DNA from: Castanea sativa
Lineage: Eukaryota; Streptophyta; Magnoliopsida; Fagales; Fagaceae
NCBI RefSeq assembly: GCF_040712315.1
Contig: NC_134021.1
Location: 42,791,001-42,855,000, forward strand
DNA length: 64,000 nucleotides
Direction of reading: 5' to 3'
The position numbers and the translations under genes are program-made. Below, piece after piece: positions 1 to 9,373 of the stretch. The notes beneath the pieces are model-generated. The model was not told the origin of the DNA. It worked only from the letters and a program-made list of their open reading frames with translations, and did no database searches. Position 1 is the first letter of the stretch; each line of letters opens with the position of its first letter.

Positions 1-1492
1 CTTTTAATATTGGCTACATGTAACTTATGTAAGTATGTAACTTAACCGAGTTCTCAATTTTACTATGTTATCAGAATAAATTGGGGTTTTGAATCTTTGC
101 TACAACAAAAATTCATGGTCAAATACCAAAATGGATATTCGACATGGAGAAATTAAGTCTGTTGTCTTTGCATCTAAAGTTCAACAACCTTACAGGTTTT
201 GAGTATTCCAAACATACACTCCTGCTTTTTCTTCCATGGGATAGTTTTACTTATTTTGGACCTTAATTCCAACAAGTTGCAAGGATCACTCTCAACATGA
301 TTTCGCCAACAACACAATGTCCGGTGCATAAGAATAAAACATAAGCATCTGTCCTCACCTTTTTTGTTTCTTTATTTTGAACCCAAAAAAAAAAAATGGT
401 AAAGGGAACTTTAGGAAGAAAGTCTTGAAATGCTGATCTTTGTTTCTTCCATGTTTCTAATGGAAGTATAAGTTTAGTTACTAGACTCTTGACTATTTTA
501 ATCTAAAAGTAGGTACTCCAAAAATATCATAGTATGAACTATGACTATGATCACCAAACACATCTTAGTTTACTTTTAGTATTAGTCCATTACTGAATTT
601 TCAAGAAATCTAGAATACTAAATTTATTAAGAAAAATTTAAAGTGATTCATTATTTATTATATTATTTTGATATGAATATAATATAATGTATTGCTTTAA
701 TAAGAATTAGGTCTTAAACAATGTTTTCTTTGCTATATAACTTAAAATAATTTACATTCTTTTATTGTTGTTAATAAATTTACAGTATTTCTTAATAATT
801 TATTGCACTAGGTTAATACTAAATTTTAATTTAGTTTAATAAGCATGGTAGAATATCAAAAAATTAATTATTAAGAAATATTGCACATTTTTAATGCAAT
901 AAATAAAATAAAGATATATAAATATGAATGATATTATTGAACAAATTATAAATGACTTTAAAAAATAAAAATAAAATTAAGTTGCGTTTAATCCAAACCT
1001 TTTACCTTGTTTTGGGTTCAAATTGCACCATATTTTCAAGGTAGCCAATCAATCCATTCATCCCATTATTTTTGGGATTTTCCAACCCATAAAAAGAACC
1101 ACTGTAGGACATTGTAAATGATTGTGAGGAAAATTTGAAAAGAATGTGTACCTTTTTTTTTAAAGTAGAATATCATAAATTTTGTCATAATATTTTGAAA
1201 CTTTTTAATACATATGTATACACAGTCTCCTACTATGGGTGGCGTGTCCTCAACCCAAACTTTCTGTAATTGAGAACCCAAAACTCAAAAGCTGTAAAAT
1301 TTGCTAAAGTTACATTTACAAACAAAGTTCACACCATTAATGTGCATTGATCCATCACTTGTTTCCCATTTACAAGCTGCTACTACATTTCTCATCAACA
1401 AAATCATCAAATTTGGCGAATACTAATTGTGGAAGTAAGAAATTAACTCGAGCTTAATTACTTGCTTATAATCACAATTAATTTCTATTATG
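1..1492. other. AT-rich intergenic spacer
   Basis: I see no gene here. The sequence is strongly AT-rich with short homopolymer runs. The only longer open frame, on the - strand at about 1,066-1,281, is low in complexity and matches no family I recognise. The spacer ends at the target duplication of a solo LTR. Confidence 0.6.
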
Positions 1493-1497
1493 GGTTC

Positions 1498-2248
1498 TGT
1501 AAGTGCACAATTGCACCTAGACCCAAGAACAGTTATGGGCTCAGGCCCAATGAGCCTTAAACAATACGAATTTGTAGAGTGTGGGCTTTAAACCTAGGTT
1601 AGAAGTGTGTGGGGATTAAATGACAAACTAAAGATTGCCAGTACCTGGAAACAACAAGGAATAATGTAAATAGGCCTCCTCGGATGTAAGCCGAGAGTTG
1701 TTCTTATATTATATCTCTCTCTTTGTCTTTTTTATTTTTAGGTTACAAAAAGTTCCGTCCCGTTTCTGTTCTAGGTTTCTTTCTTAAATACTCCTCTTTT
1801 TAATACTTTATACACGTGTTGCCACAACTCCTCCCTTAGCCTAGATATTTCTTTTCTTAGTGCCTTTGAACAGTAACTAAAAGTTTCCCTTCCACTGTTC
1901 AAGTGTCACTTCCCCATTAATGCGGCCAGGGTGGTAGGTGCAGGGTCTTTAATGTGGAGGTAGCAGCCTTTACCTTTGACATTTTTCCCACATCAGTGCT
2001 TCTAGGACATTCAAGGGTTCACCTCCTTTAACCATTGGTCTTGACCGTGTCATTCCCTATCCTTTACCATGAAGTCCCGGGTTCTCTGGTGTCAGTACGA
2101 GGGGAAAAACATCCTGGGCTGGATCTTCGGATCCTCGGCTTATGGGCCGACCCGTAATACTAACAGGCCCTAAACCCAAGAGCAGGTCGGCCTTCCTTAG
2201 CATGACCCATCGGCCCATATTCCCATCAAGGTATCTTTACTCCCCACA
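1498..2248 (+). mobile_element. solo LTR of an LTR retrotransposon, 751 bp
   Basis: The element starts TGTAAGTGC and ends CTCCCCACA, so it has the TG...CA ends of a long terminal repeat. It is flanked on both sides by the same five bases, GGTTC (1493-1497 and 2249-2253), which is the target-site duplication expected of LTR-retrotransposon integration. No internal gag-pol region or second LTR lies nearby, so I infer a solo LTR left by recombination between two LTRs. It is clearly richer in G+C than its surroundings. Superfamily (Copia or Gypsy) cannot be told from the LTR alone, and the strand given is only the one on which the ends were read. Confidence 0.85.
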
Positions 2249-2253
2249 GGTTC

Positions 2254-2706
2254 AATACAATCCGCAATGGAAATTTGAATAAGAACTAAATAACTCTTTG
2301 CTCTAAAAATAGTGTCAAGGACTTTATTCATATAATTTTTCTGTTACATTCCTCACTGTGTGTTTCACTCCTCTCTTTCTTTTCTTCTTGCTCTTGGAAA
2401 ATCTTTCAAAAGACCGCTCGCTTATCTGTCTGTCTCTTTCCTTTTATACTCTCCCTTCTTCTCCTTTTTTTTTATTTATTATTATTATTATTTTTTTATC
2501 CTTGTCCTTTGCTTGGTCTGCTTCATTTTCTTCTCCATCATGTGCTATAGTAGGTATTGTCTTGATATAGTTGGACAACCTTCTATCCCATCAGGCTCTT
2601 CTTTTCTCAAGGTTACGATGAACAAAGAAGACTTCTTGTCTTATTCTGATCAGTTATCTGTTGCATTAAATACAACTACGTCAGGATTTGCAGTTTGAGT
2701 TACTAC
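2254..2706. other. CT-rich spacer
   Basis: A pyrimidine-rich stretch with runs of T and TTA. Two overlapping + strand open frames (about 2,358-2,698) are rich in Leu, Phe and Ser because of the CT bias and look like chance frames. No gene is supported. Confidence 0.4.
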
Positions 2707-2711
2707 ACGTT

Positions 2712-3734
2712 AGAGCATCCGCAACAGAGGTTGTGTATGCTATATCTAAGCCCATTTTACAATTGAAAGCCCAAAAGAAGCCTAAAAGAACCACTTCAGT
2801 GGAACTTGTAAAGTGAGAGTATTGCAAAAAAATTTGCAATTGTGCTATAGTGTGATTCTAAATGTAGAATCACATTGTAGCTTAATTGTAAAAAATATAT
2901 TAACATTTTATTTGTAAATATTAGTTCTTCTCTCCACGGTCTCTCATCTCTTTCCATCGCTAAAACTCAAACTCATACCAAGCTTCTCTCTTCTCTCTCA
3001 TTCCCTCTCTCTCTCACCATTACTGCCAATTCACCCACCCATCTCCAAATCTCTTTAATCTTAGGCTTTTCTCTCTCAGTCGGTCTCTCATCTGGGTATT
3101 TTTGTGGTTTCTGGCGGTGGAGATCGGCGAGTGATTTGGGTTTCTAGCGGTGGAGATCGGTGAGTTATGTGGGTTCCTGGCGGCGGTGGGTTTGTGACTG
3201 ATGTGGGCATGGGTCAGGTGGTGCAGCGGCGGCATGGGTCGGTGGTGGGTTTCTGGTTTTGATTTTGGGTTTTGGATTTTGATTTGGATCAAAGATCGGA
3301 GATCGGCGAGTGATTTGCTATGGATTTTGGATTTTAATTTTGGATTTTGATTTGGATCAGAGATCGGTGAGTAATTTGCTATGGATTTTGGATTTGTTGT
3401 AATTTTTTATTGTGATTTTGCTGGGGTGGCAGGTGGATTTCTGGTGCTTGATTGATTTGGGTTTTTTTTTTTGTGATTTGCATGTTGTGATTTTGTTGGG
3501 TATAGGTTTGCTAGAGGTTGAGGCTGGTGCTAGAGGTTGAGGGAGAAAGAGAGGAAAAGGAAGAGAAAAAGAGAAATAGTAAAAAAATGATTAAAAAAGA
3601 ATATTTTAAAAAAAAAAGAAAAAATAGAGTTTTGGGATGTTGGGTGTATTGTAAAATGGTATGGTATAATTGATAAAGTAGTTTTTTGGGATGGTAAAAT
3701 ATGATAGAATTAGAAAAACCAATGCTGATGCTCT
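2712..3734. mobile_element. non-autonomous TIR element (GAGCATC family), about 1 kb
   Basis: The left end AGAGCATCCGCA and the inverted right end AGAGCATCAGCA form matching terminal inverted repeats. Between them lie a CT-rich block and a GATCGG/GATTTTGG-rich internal block with no transposase. The element at 20,689-21,433 has the same kind of ends and the same layout (CT run, G-rich middle, GA run), so this is a dispersed family. The target duplication is not clear. Confidence 0.6.
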
Positions 3735-3937
3735 TAGAAAGGGGAAAAGAGGAACATATGGAAGATGATTTTATTTTTAAGGAAGTTGCAATTGGTTTCT
3801 GGATGAGTTTTTATTTATTTTTTTGATGATGTGACATGGGTAGTTTTTTTTTTTTTTAATAGAAAACGTGCTGTGGTTGTTTTATTTTGATAGAAGGTGA
3901 GAAGAAGGTACGGTAGTTTTAGCAATGTATGAGGTAG

Positions 3938-4135
3938 GGTTTGTTTGGATACCGCTTATTGCTAAAAACTGAAAACTTATTGCTGAAAACACTGTGACAA
4001 AATAATTTTTAAATGTGTGAATAGTGTCGTGGAACCCAGTTTTAAAGCAAAATTTGTTGAATTATGTACTTGTGGGTCCCGTGAACAGTGCATGAGACCC
4101 AGGGAAAAATCGCCAAACGCAAACGTCCCCTATTA
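3938..4135. mobile_element. degenerate MITE (GTTTGGATA ... CTGTTCAT type)
   Basis: This stretch resembles the better preserved copy nested at 6,509-6,722: GTTTGGATA near the left end, a 'TTGCTGAAAACACTGTGACAAAA' style interior, a GAACAGTG motif and CAAACGC near the right end. The terminal repeats are worn and no target duplication could be fixed. Borders are approximate. Confidence 0.45.
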
Positions 4136-4143
4136 TCAGTATA

Positions 4144-4190
4144 TGTGTGTGTGTATATATATATATATGTATGTATGTATGTATGTATAT
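4144..4190. repeat. compound microsatellite (GT)n(TA)n(TGTA)n
   Basis: Simple tandem repeat of GT, then TA, then TGTA units. Short open frames crossing it on both strands are products of the repeat. Confidence 0.85.
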
Positions 4191-4905
4191 ACAGGATTTT
4201 TGTGACAAATCTTGGGCAGGAACTTTGTATTTGTCCACTATCTAGTGGAGGTTTTTTACCGGTTTTCACTTTTTTGTTTTTAATTTTTGTTGATTCACGG
4301 TTTTAGGATGGTTATGAAATCTGGATTGTTCAAAGAACCATACAAGAAATGTTCAAGGTTTTTAAGATTAGATCAAGATTGAATCAAGATGATATCATTA
4401 TTAATTTAATTTAATAATTATTTAAAATATAAATAAATACATTAAATTAGTAAAAAAATGAAAATTTGACTAAAGTAGTTAAAATAAATATAGAAATTTA
4501 TTTTGCAAATAAATATTTTTCCACCTAAGATTTATGGTGAATTTATCAAAAAAGAAACATTACTTTAAATACTAACTGGTACAAAAATTTATTGTAAAAA
4601 CTAGACTCATTACAAGTGGTTTACGTGCGCAATAAGATTTTTTTTTAATTTTTTAATTTTAGGTTTAGTGAACTAATATCTAAAAGTGAGATAGAGATAG
4701 TGTCCTAAATTTCAGGATTTTGGTAAAAGTTTGAAACCCTAAAACTTATATGTACTCTTTTAAAAATAGTAAATTACTCTTTTAACCAGTTTGTGTTTTT
4801 AAATTTAAATTTTTTTAACTAAAAGACAGAGGTATTTTAGAAAGTTTAAGAATTTGTATAAGGGTATTTTAGTATGCAAAATAATAAAACCTAAACATGG
4901 AATCC
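4191..4905. other. AT-rich spacer
   Basis: No gene, RNA or bounded repeat was recognised in this stretch. It is AT-rich with long A and T runs. Confidence 0.5.
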
Positions 4906-5055
4906 TATTATTTATTTATTTATTGATATAAAGTAGAAATTTTACTATAGCCTATTCTAAGTGTATATATATATGTGTAAAACTCTCTCTTATAGACTTG
5001 AATTCCCAACCCTTGTCTGAATTTGTAGCATAACCATTGTACCAAAAGTATGAGG
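4906..5055 (-). mobile_element. tRNA-derived SINE
   Basis: Read on the - strand, this has an RNA polymerase III A box (TGGTACAATGGTT, 5,032-5,044) followed by a B box-like GGGAATTCAAGTC (4,995-5,007), then a conserved body ending in a tail of TAAA repeats. The body after the B box (TTTTACACATATATA ... TACACTTAG) resembles that of the three SINE copies at 49,868, 53,755 and 58,187, so they look like one family. Exact ends and a target duplication were not resolved. Confidence 0.65.
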
Positions 5056-5740
5056 TGAAATCATGTAATTAATAACATATAGATACTATGAAAATATTTT
5101 GTAAAGACATCATTAACCCAATATAAATTTAAAACCTATTTTTTTATGCCTTCCCTGCCAATATCACGTCTAGTCTCATTAAAACATCAACTTCACTGGG
5201 TGAGTTTCTTGTTTTTAATTTTTATTTATTTATTGTTTTAACGTCATTTCTTATATTTAAATTAATTAAATTAAGGGTAATTTTAGAAAAAAATAATATT
5301 TTATTTTATTTTCCATTTCACATGAGAGTGTATTTTGAATTTTTAATAGTTGGAATAGTTAGTAATATACGATATGTATAAGATATGGTAATTATACGAA
5401 TGAGTATAACTCGACATCTTTTATAAAAAGTACGTTTCAAAAATTCGGTAAAAATATATGGAAATGAAAAAAAACAATACTTGTATAGTACAAGTATAAT
5501 ACATCTACTTTTTTAAAAAATTAACAAAAATACGGAAACATTTTTCATATAATTTTTTTGAGATAACTACAAATATTAAATCATTTCTAGGTATTTCTAT
5601 CTCACATTAAAAAAAAAAAAAACAAATCAAGTCTAGGTAAGTAATTAAAAGAGAGAGAGAGAGAGAGATATGCAAATATAATAATAGGTGAAAGAGATGT
5701 ATATTTTTTAAAGGTAATAGAGAGTAAAATTTATTACATT
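5056..5740. other. AT-rich spacer with a short GA run
   Basis: No gene seen. It contains A-tracts and a short (GA)n run near 5,652-5,668. Confidence 0.5.
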
Positions 5741-5742
5741 GA

Positions 5743-6428
5743 TGTGGCGTTTGGTACGGGGTAATATTTTAGGATTCTCAGGAATGTTTAAAGATTCCTA
5801 TGTTTGGTTGCAAATCACGCTAAGGAATCAGATGCCAGGAGAATCTGGATTCCCCTCTCAGTAGGAATGTGGATTCCCTTTAAAACAGGTGGGAATCCAG
5901 ATTCCCAAGCTTAAAAAAAATTGTATTTTTTATAAATTGACAATTTTAACCCTTTTTTCATAATCATTTAAGCAATTAACATAAAATATAAAATAAATTA
6001 TTATGGATTAAACTCTTTTAAAATTATTATTAAGAATAAAAGCATTTGAGAATTTAAATAGTTATTTTTGTATTGTACCTGTCATTTTGAAATATTAGAC
6101 TATAATTTTAATGAATTTTTCATAATTAATAGTTTATATTTGGTTTTTCATTATTTATTTAGAGGAAGATTTTTTTTTTTTAAGAACTTGGTAGTTCACA
6201 TTCAAATCTAAGGATAGAATAGGAAAAATAAATAATTCATTTAAGATTATGGAAATAAACCAAGCGTTATCATCTCACATTTCTAGGAATCTTAAGATAT
6301 TCCCAATGAAACCAAATGAAACCAAACATTGGAATAGCTACATTCTTAGGAATGTGATTCCTAGGAATCACATTCCTAAGAATCTAGATGCCAAGAGTAA
6401 TGTGGATTCCCCCGTACCAAACGCCACA
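5743..6428. mobile_element. TIR element of 686 bp with TGA target duplication
   Basis: Both ends carry the same 19-base inverted repeat, TGTGGCGTTTGGTACGGGG. The element is flanked by TGA on each side (5,740-5,742 and 6,429-6,431). Inside the ends are further GGAATCTGGATTCCC-like inverted motifs, so the element can fold on itself. There is no transposase; the 60-codon frame near the right end is a by-product of these motifs. A three-base duplication suggests a PIF/Harbinger-like mover, but TGA is not the usual TWA, so the superfamily is uncertain. Confidence 0.75.
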
Positions 6429-6494
6429 TGAGAGAAATATAGTATTTAAGAATAACTTTATTGATGGGAACTGTGAGCCACTTAGGCAGAATTT

Positions 6495-6866
6495 AGAGCA
6501 TTCACATAGAGTCCGTTTGGATAGAACTTATTGCTGAAAACTGAAAACTGAAAACACTGTACAAAAATAATTTTTTAATGTGTAAAAATTACTGTTCATC
6601 CCAAAAAGTACTGTTCATTGGCCTAAAATCACTGTTCATGGCCAATGAACAGTGACACATGCGCGTGGAAAAAAAAAAAAAACGGCCAGACGTGGACGCA
6701 ACTGTGCTATCCAAACGCCCTCATAATGCTATTTTAGCACCCAAAACCCTAAAAAATTCACTACATCAATGGTGCCAAAGTCAAGTTTTTTAAGGTGTTA
6801 AAATAGATAAAATTGTTTTTTGAATTGCTAAAACTTCAATTTATTAGAACCTTGATGTGAATCCTC
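6495..6866. mobile_element. GAGCATTCACAT-type MITE split by a second MITE
   Basis: The left end AGAGCATTCACAT and the right end ATGTGAATCCTCT are inverted copies. Between them the internal motifs (GCTATTTTAGCACC, AAATAGATAAAATTG) resemble other GAGCAT-ended MITEs in this window. It is interrupted almost at its left end by the MITE at 6,509-6,722. Confidence 0.55.
6509..6722. mobile_element. nested MITE, GAG(T/G)(C/G)CGTTTGGATAG ends
   Basis: Its left end GAGTCCGTTTGGATAG matches the inverted right end GAGGGCGTTTGGATAG. It is flanked by ATA on both sides (6,506-6,508 and 6,723-6,725), a possible three-base duplication. The interior has repeated CTGTTCAT / ATGAACAG motifs. It sits inside the older GAGCAT-type MITE, so it arrived later. 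Confidence 0.65.
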
Positions 6867-7620
6867 TAAGCATTCACATTAGTTTATGTCCAATGGAAAA
6901 AAAAAAGTGTAGAATTTACATAGTTTTGCCTGAAAATGACCTACATTAGTCTGTGTATAATTGTGTTAACTTACAAATTTGCTACAATAACTGTGTAAAT
7001 TTACACCGATACTATTCATTTTGTATTTAGTTGTTTATTTATTTTATTTTTTTTATGTATCTCGAGGATGAAGAAAGAAAGTGGACGGTGGTTGTTATGT
7101 GTGAAGAAAGAGAAGCAATTAAAAAAGGATAAATTACAATCTACCCATTTGTGGTTTGGTTGAAATTTATGTTGCTTACTTGTGGTTTGAAATTTGGCAC
7201 TTTACCCACCTGAGGTTAGCTCAATTAGATTTCTATAACTTGCATTTGTTAGACCTCAATATGTTATTTTGTTCCATTTTTATGTCTTTCTCATAAAAAA
7301 TACAAAAAATATAAAAATACAAAATCAAATATGATAAAAAACTATCCATCGGAATACTTGCATCATAGAATTTCAAATCATAGGTAGGCAACTTAAATTT
7401 TGGTCAAACCTTAGGTTGATAAAGTTTCAAATTTTAAACCAAATGTAAGGAACTTAAATTTTAGTCGAACGACATATGGGTAAGTTGTAATTTGCCAATT
7501 AAAATTTTTTTAAAAATTGATATTTTAATAAAATATAGTATAAAATAAATAATCTAACATAAAGTTTTTTTTTGAAAAGTAAGTAGGTAAAACTGAGAAG
7601 GTAACAAAAAAAAAAAAACC
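6867..7620. mobile_element. truncated MITE, same family as 34,325-34,757, interrupted
   Basis: From GCATTCACATTAG onwards this follows the 34.3 kb MITE in order (AATTTACA blocks, TTGCCTGAAAATGACC, TCTGTGTATAATTGTGT, GATGAAG ... GGTGGTTGTT, then AAAATAGATAATTTG-like and GTAAG ... AAAAAAAAAA). The expected right terminal repeat is missing: the copy ends in CC just before the TTGTTTAAGCCAAGCT block at 7,621. A different MITE (7,125-7,495) splits it. Confidence 0.55.
7125..7495. mobile_element. nested MITE of 371 bp with 9-bp target duplication
   Basis: The left end reads GATAAATTACAATCTACCCAT and the inverted right end GCAAATTACAACTTACCCAT. The element is flanked by an exact nine-base repeat, CAATTAAAA (7,116-7,124 and 7,496-7,504). 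A nine-base duplication is typical of Mutator-like elements. The interior (TGTGGTTTGG, TTTGGCACTTTACCCACC) has no coding frame. Confidence 0.8.
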
Positions 7621-7653
7621 TTGTTTAAGCCAAGCTTTATTTTTATATTTGTA

Positions 7654-8696
7654 CTAGTCACTAACCTGTACGATTTATGAAAAAATTATTGACTCTGAAA
7701 AAAATCCAACAATAAGTAAATAATCAACCAAAAATATAGCTTTTAATAAGGTAACAAAAAATCACATGAATCTAAATAAAAAGCATTTAAGGTGAAGAAT
7801 TAAGATTAATCTACTGAAATGCAAATACCAAAAATTTCAAGGCTTAAAACTTCTAAATTTATAGAATCCCCAAATAATATTTCAGAACCAAACCAAATTC
7901 AAAAAATTTATATGTAACATACCAAATAAAAATTTATCGTTTCTTATGTTGAAAGACATAGGTTGTATATTTGATTTTTCTCCAAAAAAATAAAGATGCT
8001 TTATCTGCCATGTATAATATAATAAAAATAATTAGTAGGTATTTCAACTCGAAAACCAAACTTACGATTATCAATGTGAGTCTAAAATACAAAATAAAAA
8101 TTTATCGTTCCTTAGGCTGAAAAACATAGGTTGCATATTTGATTTTTCTCAAAAAAAAAAAAATAGAGATGCTTTATCTGTCATGTATAATAAAAAAAAT
8201 AATTAGTAGAAATTTTAACTCAAAAACCAAACCCACAATTATCAATGTGAATTTCTTTCTTTTCAGCATTAGTCTTTATTTTTTATTTATTTTTTAGTCT
8301 TATCATAATTTTTGTTTTTATATAAATTATCAACGTTTGAGTTTAAGTTTAAGTTGGACTTGTTAGAGACATAGAGTTTCATTCCTTATTAAGTTTTGAT
8401 TAAACAAAAATAATTTTATTTTTTAAAAAATGATTATGATGCGTTTGAGTTTAAATTGGATTTATTAGAGAGATAGAGTTTTACTTCTAGTTAAGTTTTA
8501 ATTAAACAAAAATATTTTTATTTTAAAAAAATGATAATGATGAATTTGAGTTTAAGTTGTACTTATCAGAGAGATAGAATTTCACTCTTAGTTAAATTTA
8601 AATTAATTAAAAATAATAATTTTATTTAACTAAAATGATAATTTTATTTAAATATTATGTCGATATGGAAAATTGGGAGGATTTTGAAGTTTGGGC

Positions 8697-8724
<28 letters not shown>
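7654..8724 (-). mobile_element. possible Helitron-like element (non-autonomous)
   Basis: On the - strand the right-hand limit could start TCTATATATATA and the left-hand limit is GTGACTAG followed by T, which fits the 5' TC and 3' CTRR-T ends of Helitrons. The same GACTAG-T end occurs in the clearer element at 29,075. Three internal blocks repeat (GAGTTTAAGTTG ... GAGAGATAGA ... TTAAACAAAAAT). No Rep/helicase is present. The 5' limit lies in a simple repeat, so it is weakly defined. Confidence 0.4.

Positions 8725-8756
<32 letters not shown>
8699..8756. repeat. (TA)n(GA)n microsatellite in the promoter
   Basis: About 24 bp of TA followed by about 34 bp of GA, ending 96 bp upstream of the AIR carboxylase start codon. 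Length polymorphism is expected. An effect on transcription is possible but not shown. Confidence 0.9.
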
Positions 8757-8760
<4 letters not shown>

Positions 8761-8780
8761 TTTGTTTAAGCCAAGCTACA

Positions 8781-8786
8781 TATAAG
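8781..8786 (+). promoter_or_regulatory. TATA-like box of the AIR carboxylase gene
   Basis: TATAAG lies about 66 bp upstream of the chosen ATG, right after the 16-bp repeat CCAAGCT. It is the only TATA-like motif between the microsatellite and the start codon. This is inferred from position only. Confidence 0.4.
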
Positions 8787-8851
8787 AGCGCCGCCGCTTG
8801 TGAAGGGGAGAGTATCACTGTGAATCCAAATTCCCATCCGCTCTAATAGCA

Positions 8852-9339
8852 ATGCTACACCAAAGCTTAACCATCAATGGCGCAGTCACAAATACAGACA
8901 CTATCTCCAACTTTAATCCCTGTTTGGCTCCACGAATAACACCACCATCACCATCGCCGACCACACTCAGCTTCTTCTTCTCCATGAACCACTCCGCCAA
9001 ACAAAACCCTCTTCTCTCTTCTTCTTCATCTTCTTCTTTGAAGCACGCAACTCCAGTCTTCGCTTGTCAGGCCTCACGTGTCACTCACGAGACCTCACCC
9101 AGGTAAGTCAAATAGTAATAGTAGCTTGCAATTCTTATTCAGCTGTTTCTGTTTACGAAACTCTTGGGAAATTTTAAAAAAATAAATAAATTGGTTTCTG
9201 GGTTTGTATGTGGCGGAAAAATAGAGATGGGTAATTTTTATTTGGCTATTTTGAAGTAGGCAAACGTTGACTTTGTAATATGTATAATGCGTTTATGTAC
9301 ACACAAAGAGACACTGCACGATTTTCTTATAATGTGTGT

Positions 9340-9373
<34 letters not shown>

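Larger units (their letters stand above)
7621..8777. repeat. 16-bp direct repeats bracketing an insertion next to the promoter
   Basis: TTGTTTAAGCCAAGCT occurs at 7,621-7,636 and exactly again at 8,762-8,777. The copies bracket about 1.1 kb of AT-rich, Helitron-like sequence ending in a (TA)n(GA)n run. The second copy lies 75 bp before the start codon of the AIR carboxylase gene. The simplest reading is one insertion with duplication of the target, placing foreign DNA at the gene's core promoter. Confidence 0.7.

Noticed and set aside
2358..2698. Two overlapping Leu/Phe-rich frames
   Set aside because: Product of a CT-rich stretch; no signal or domain beyond hydrophobic bias.
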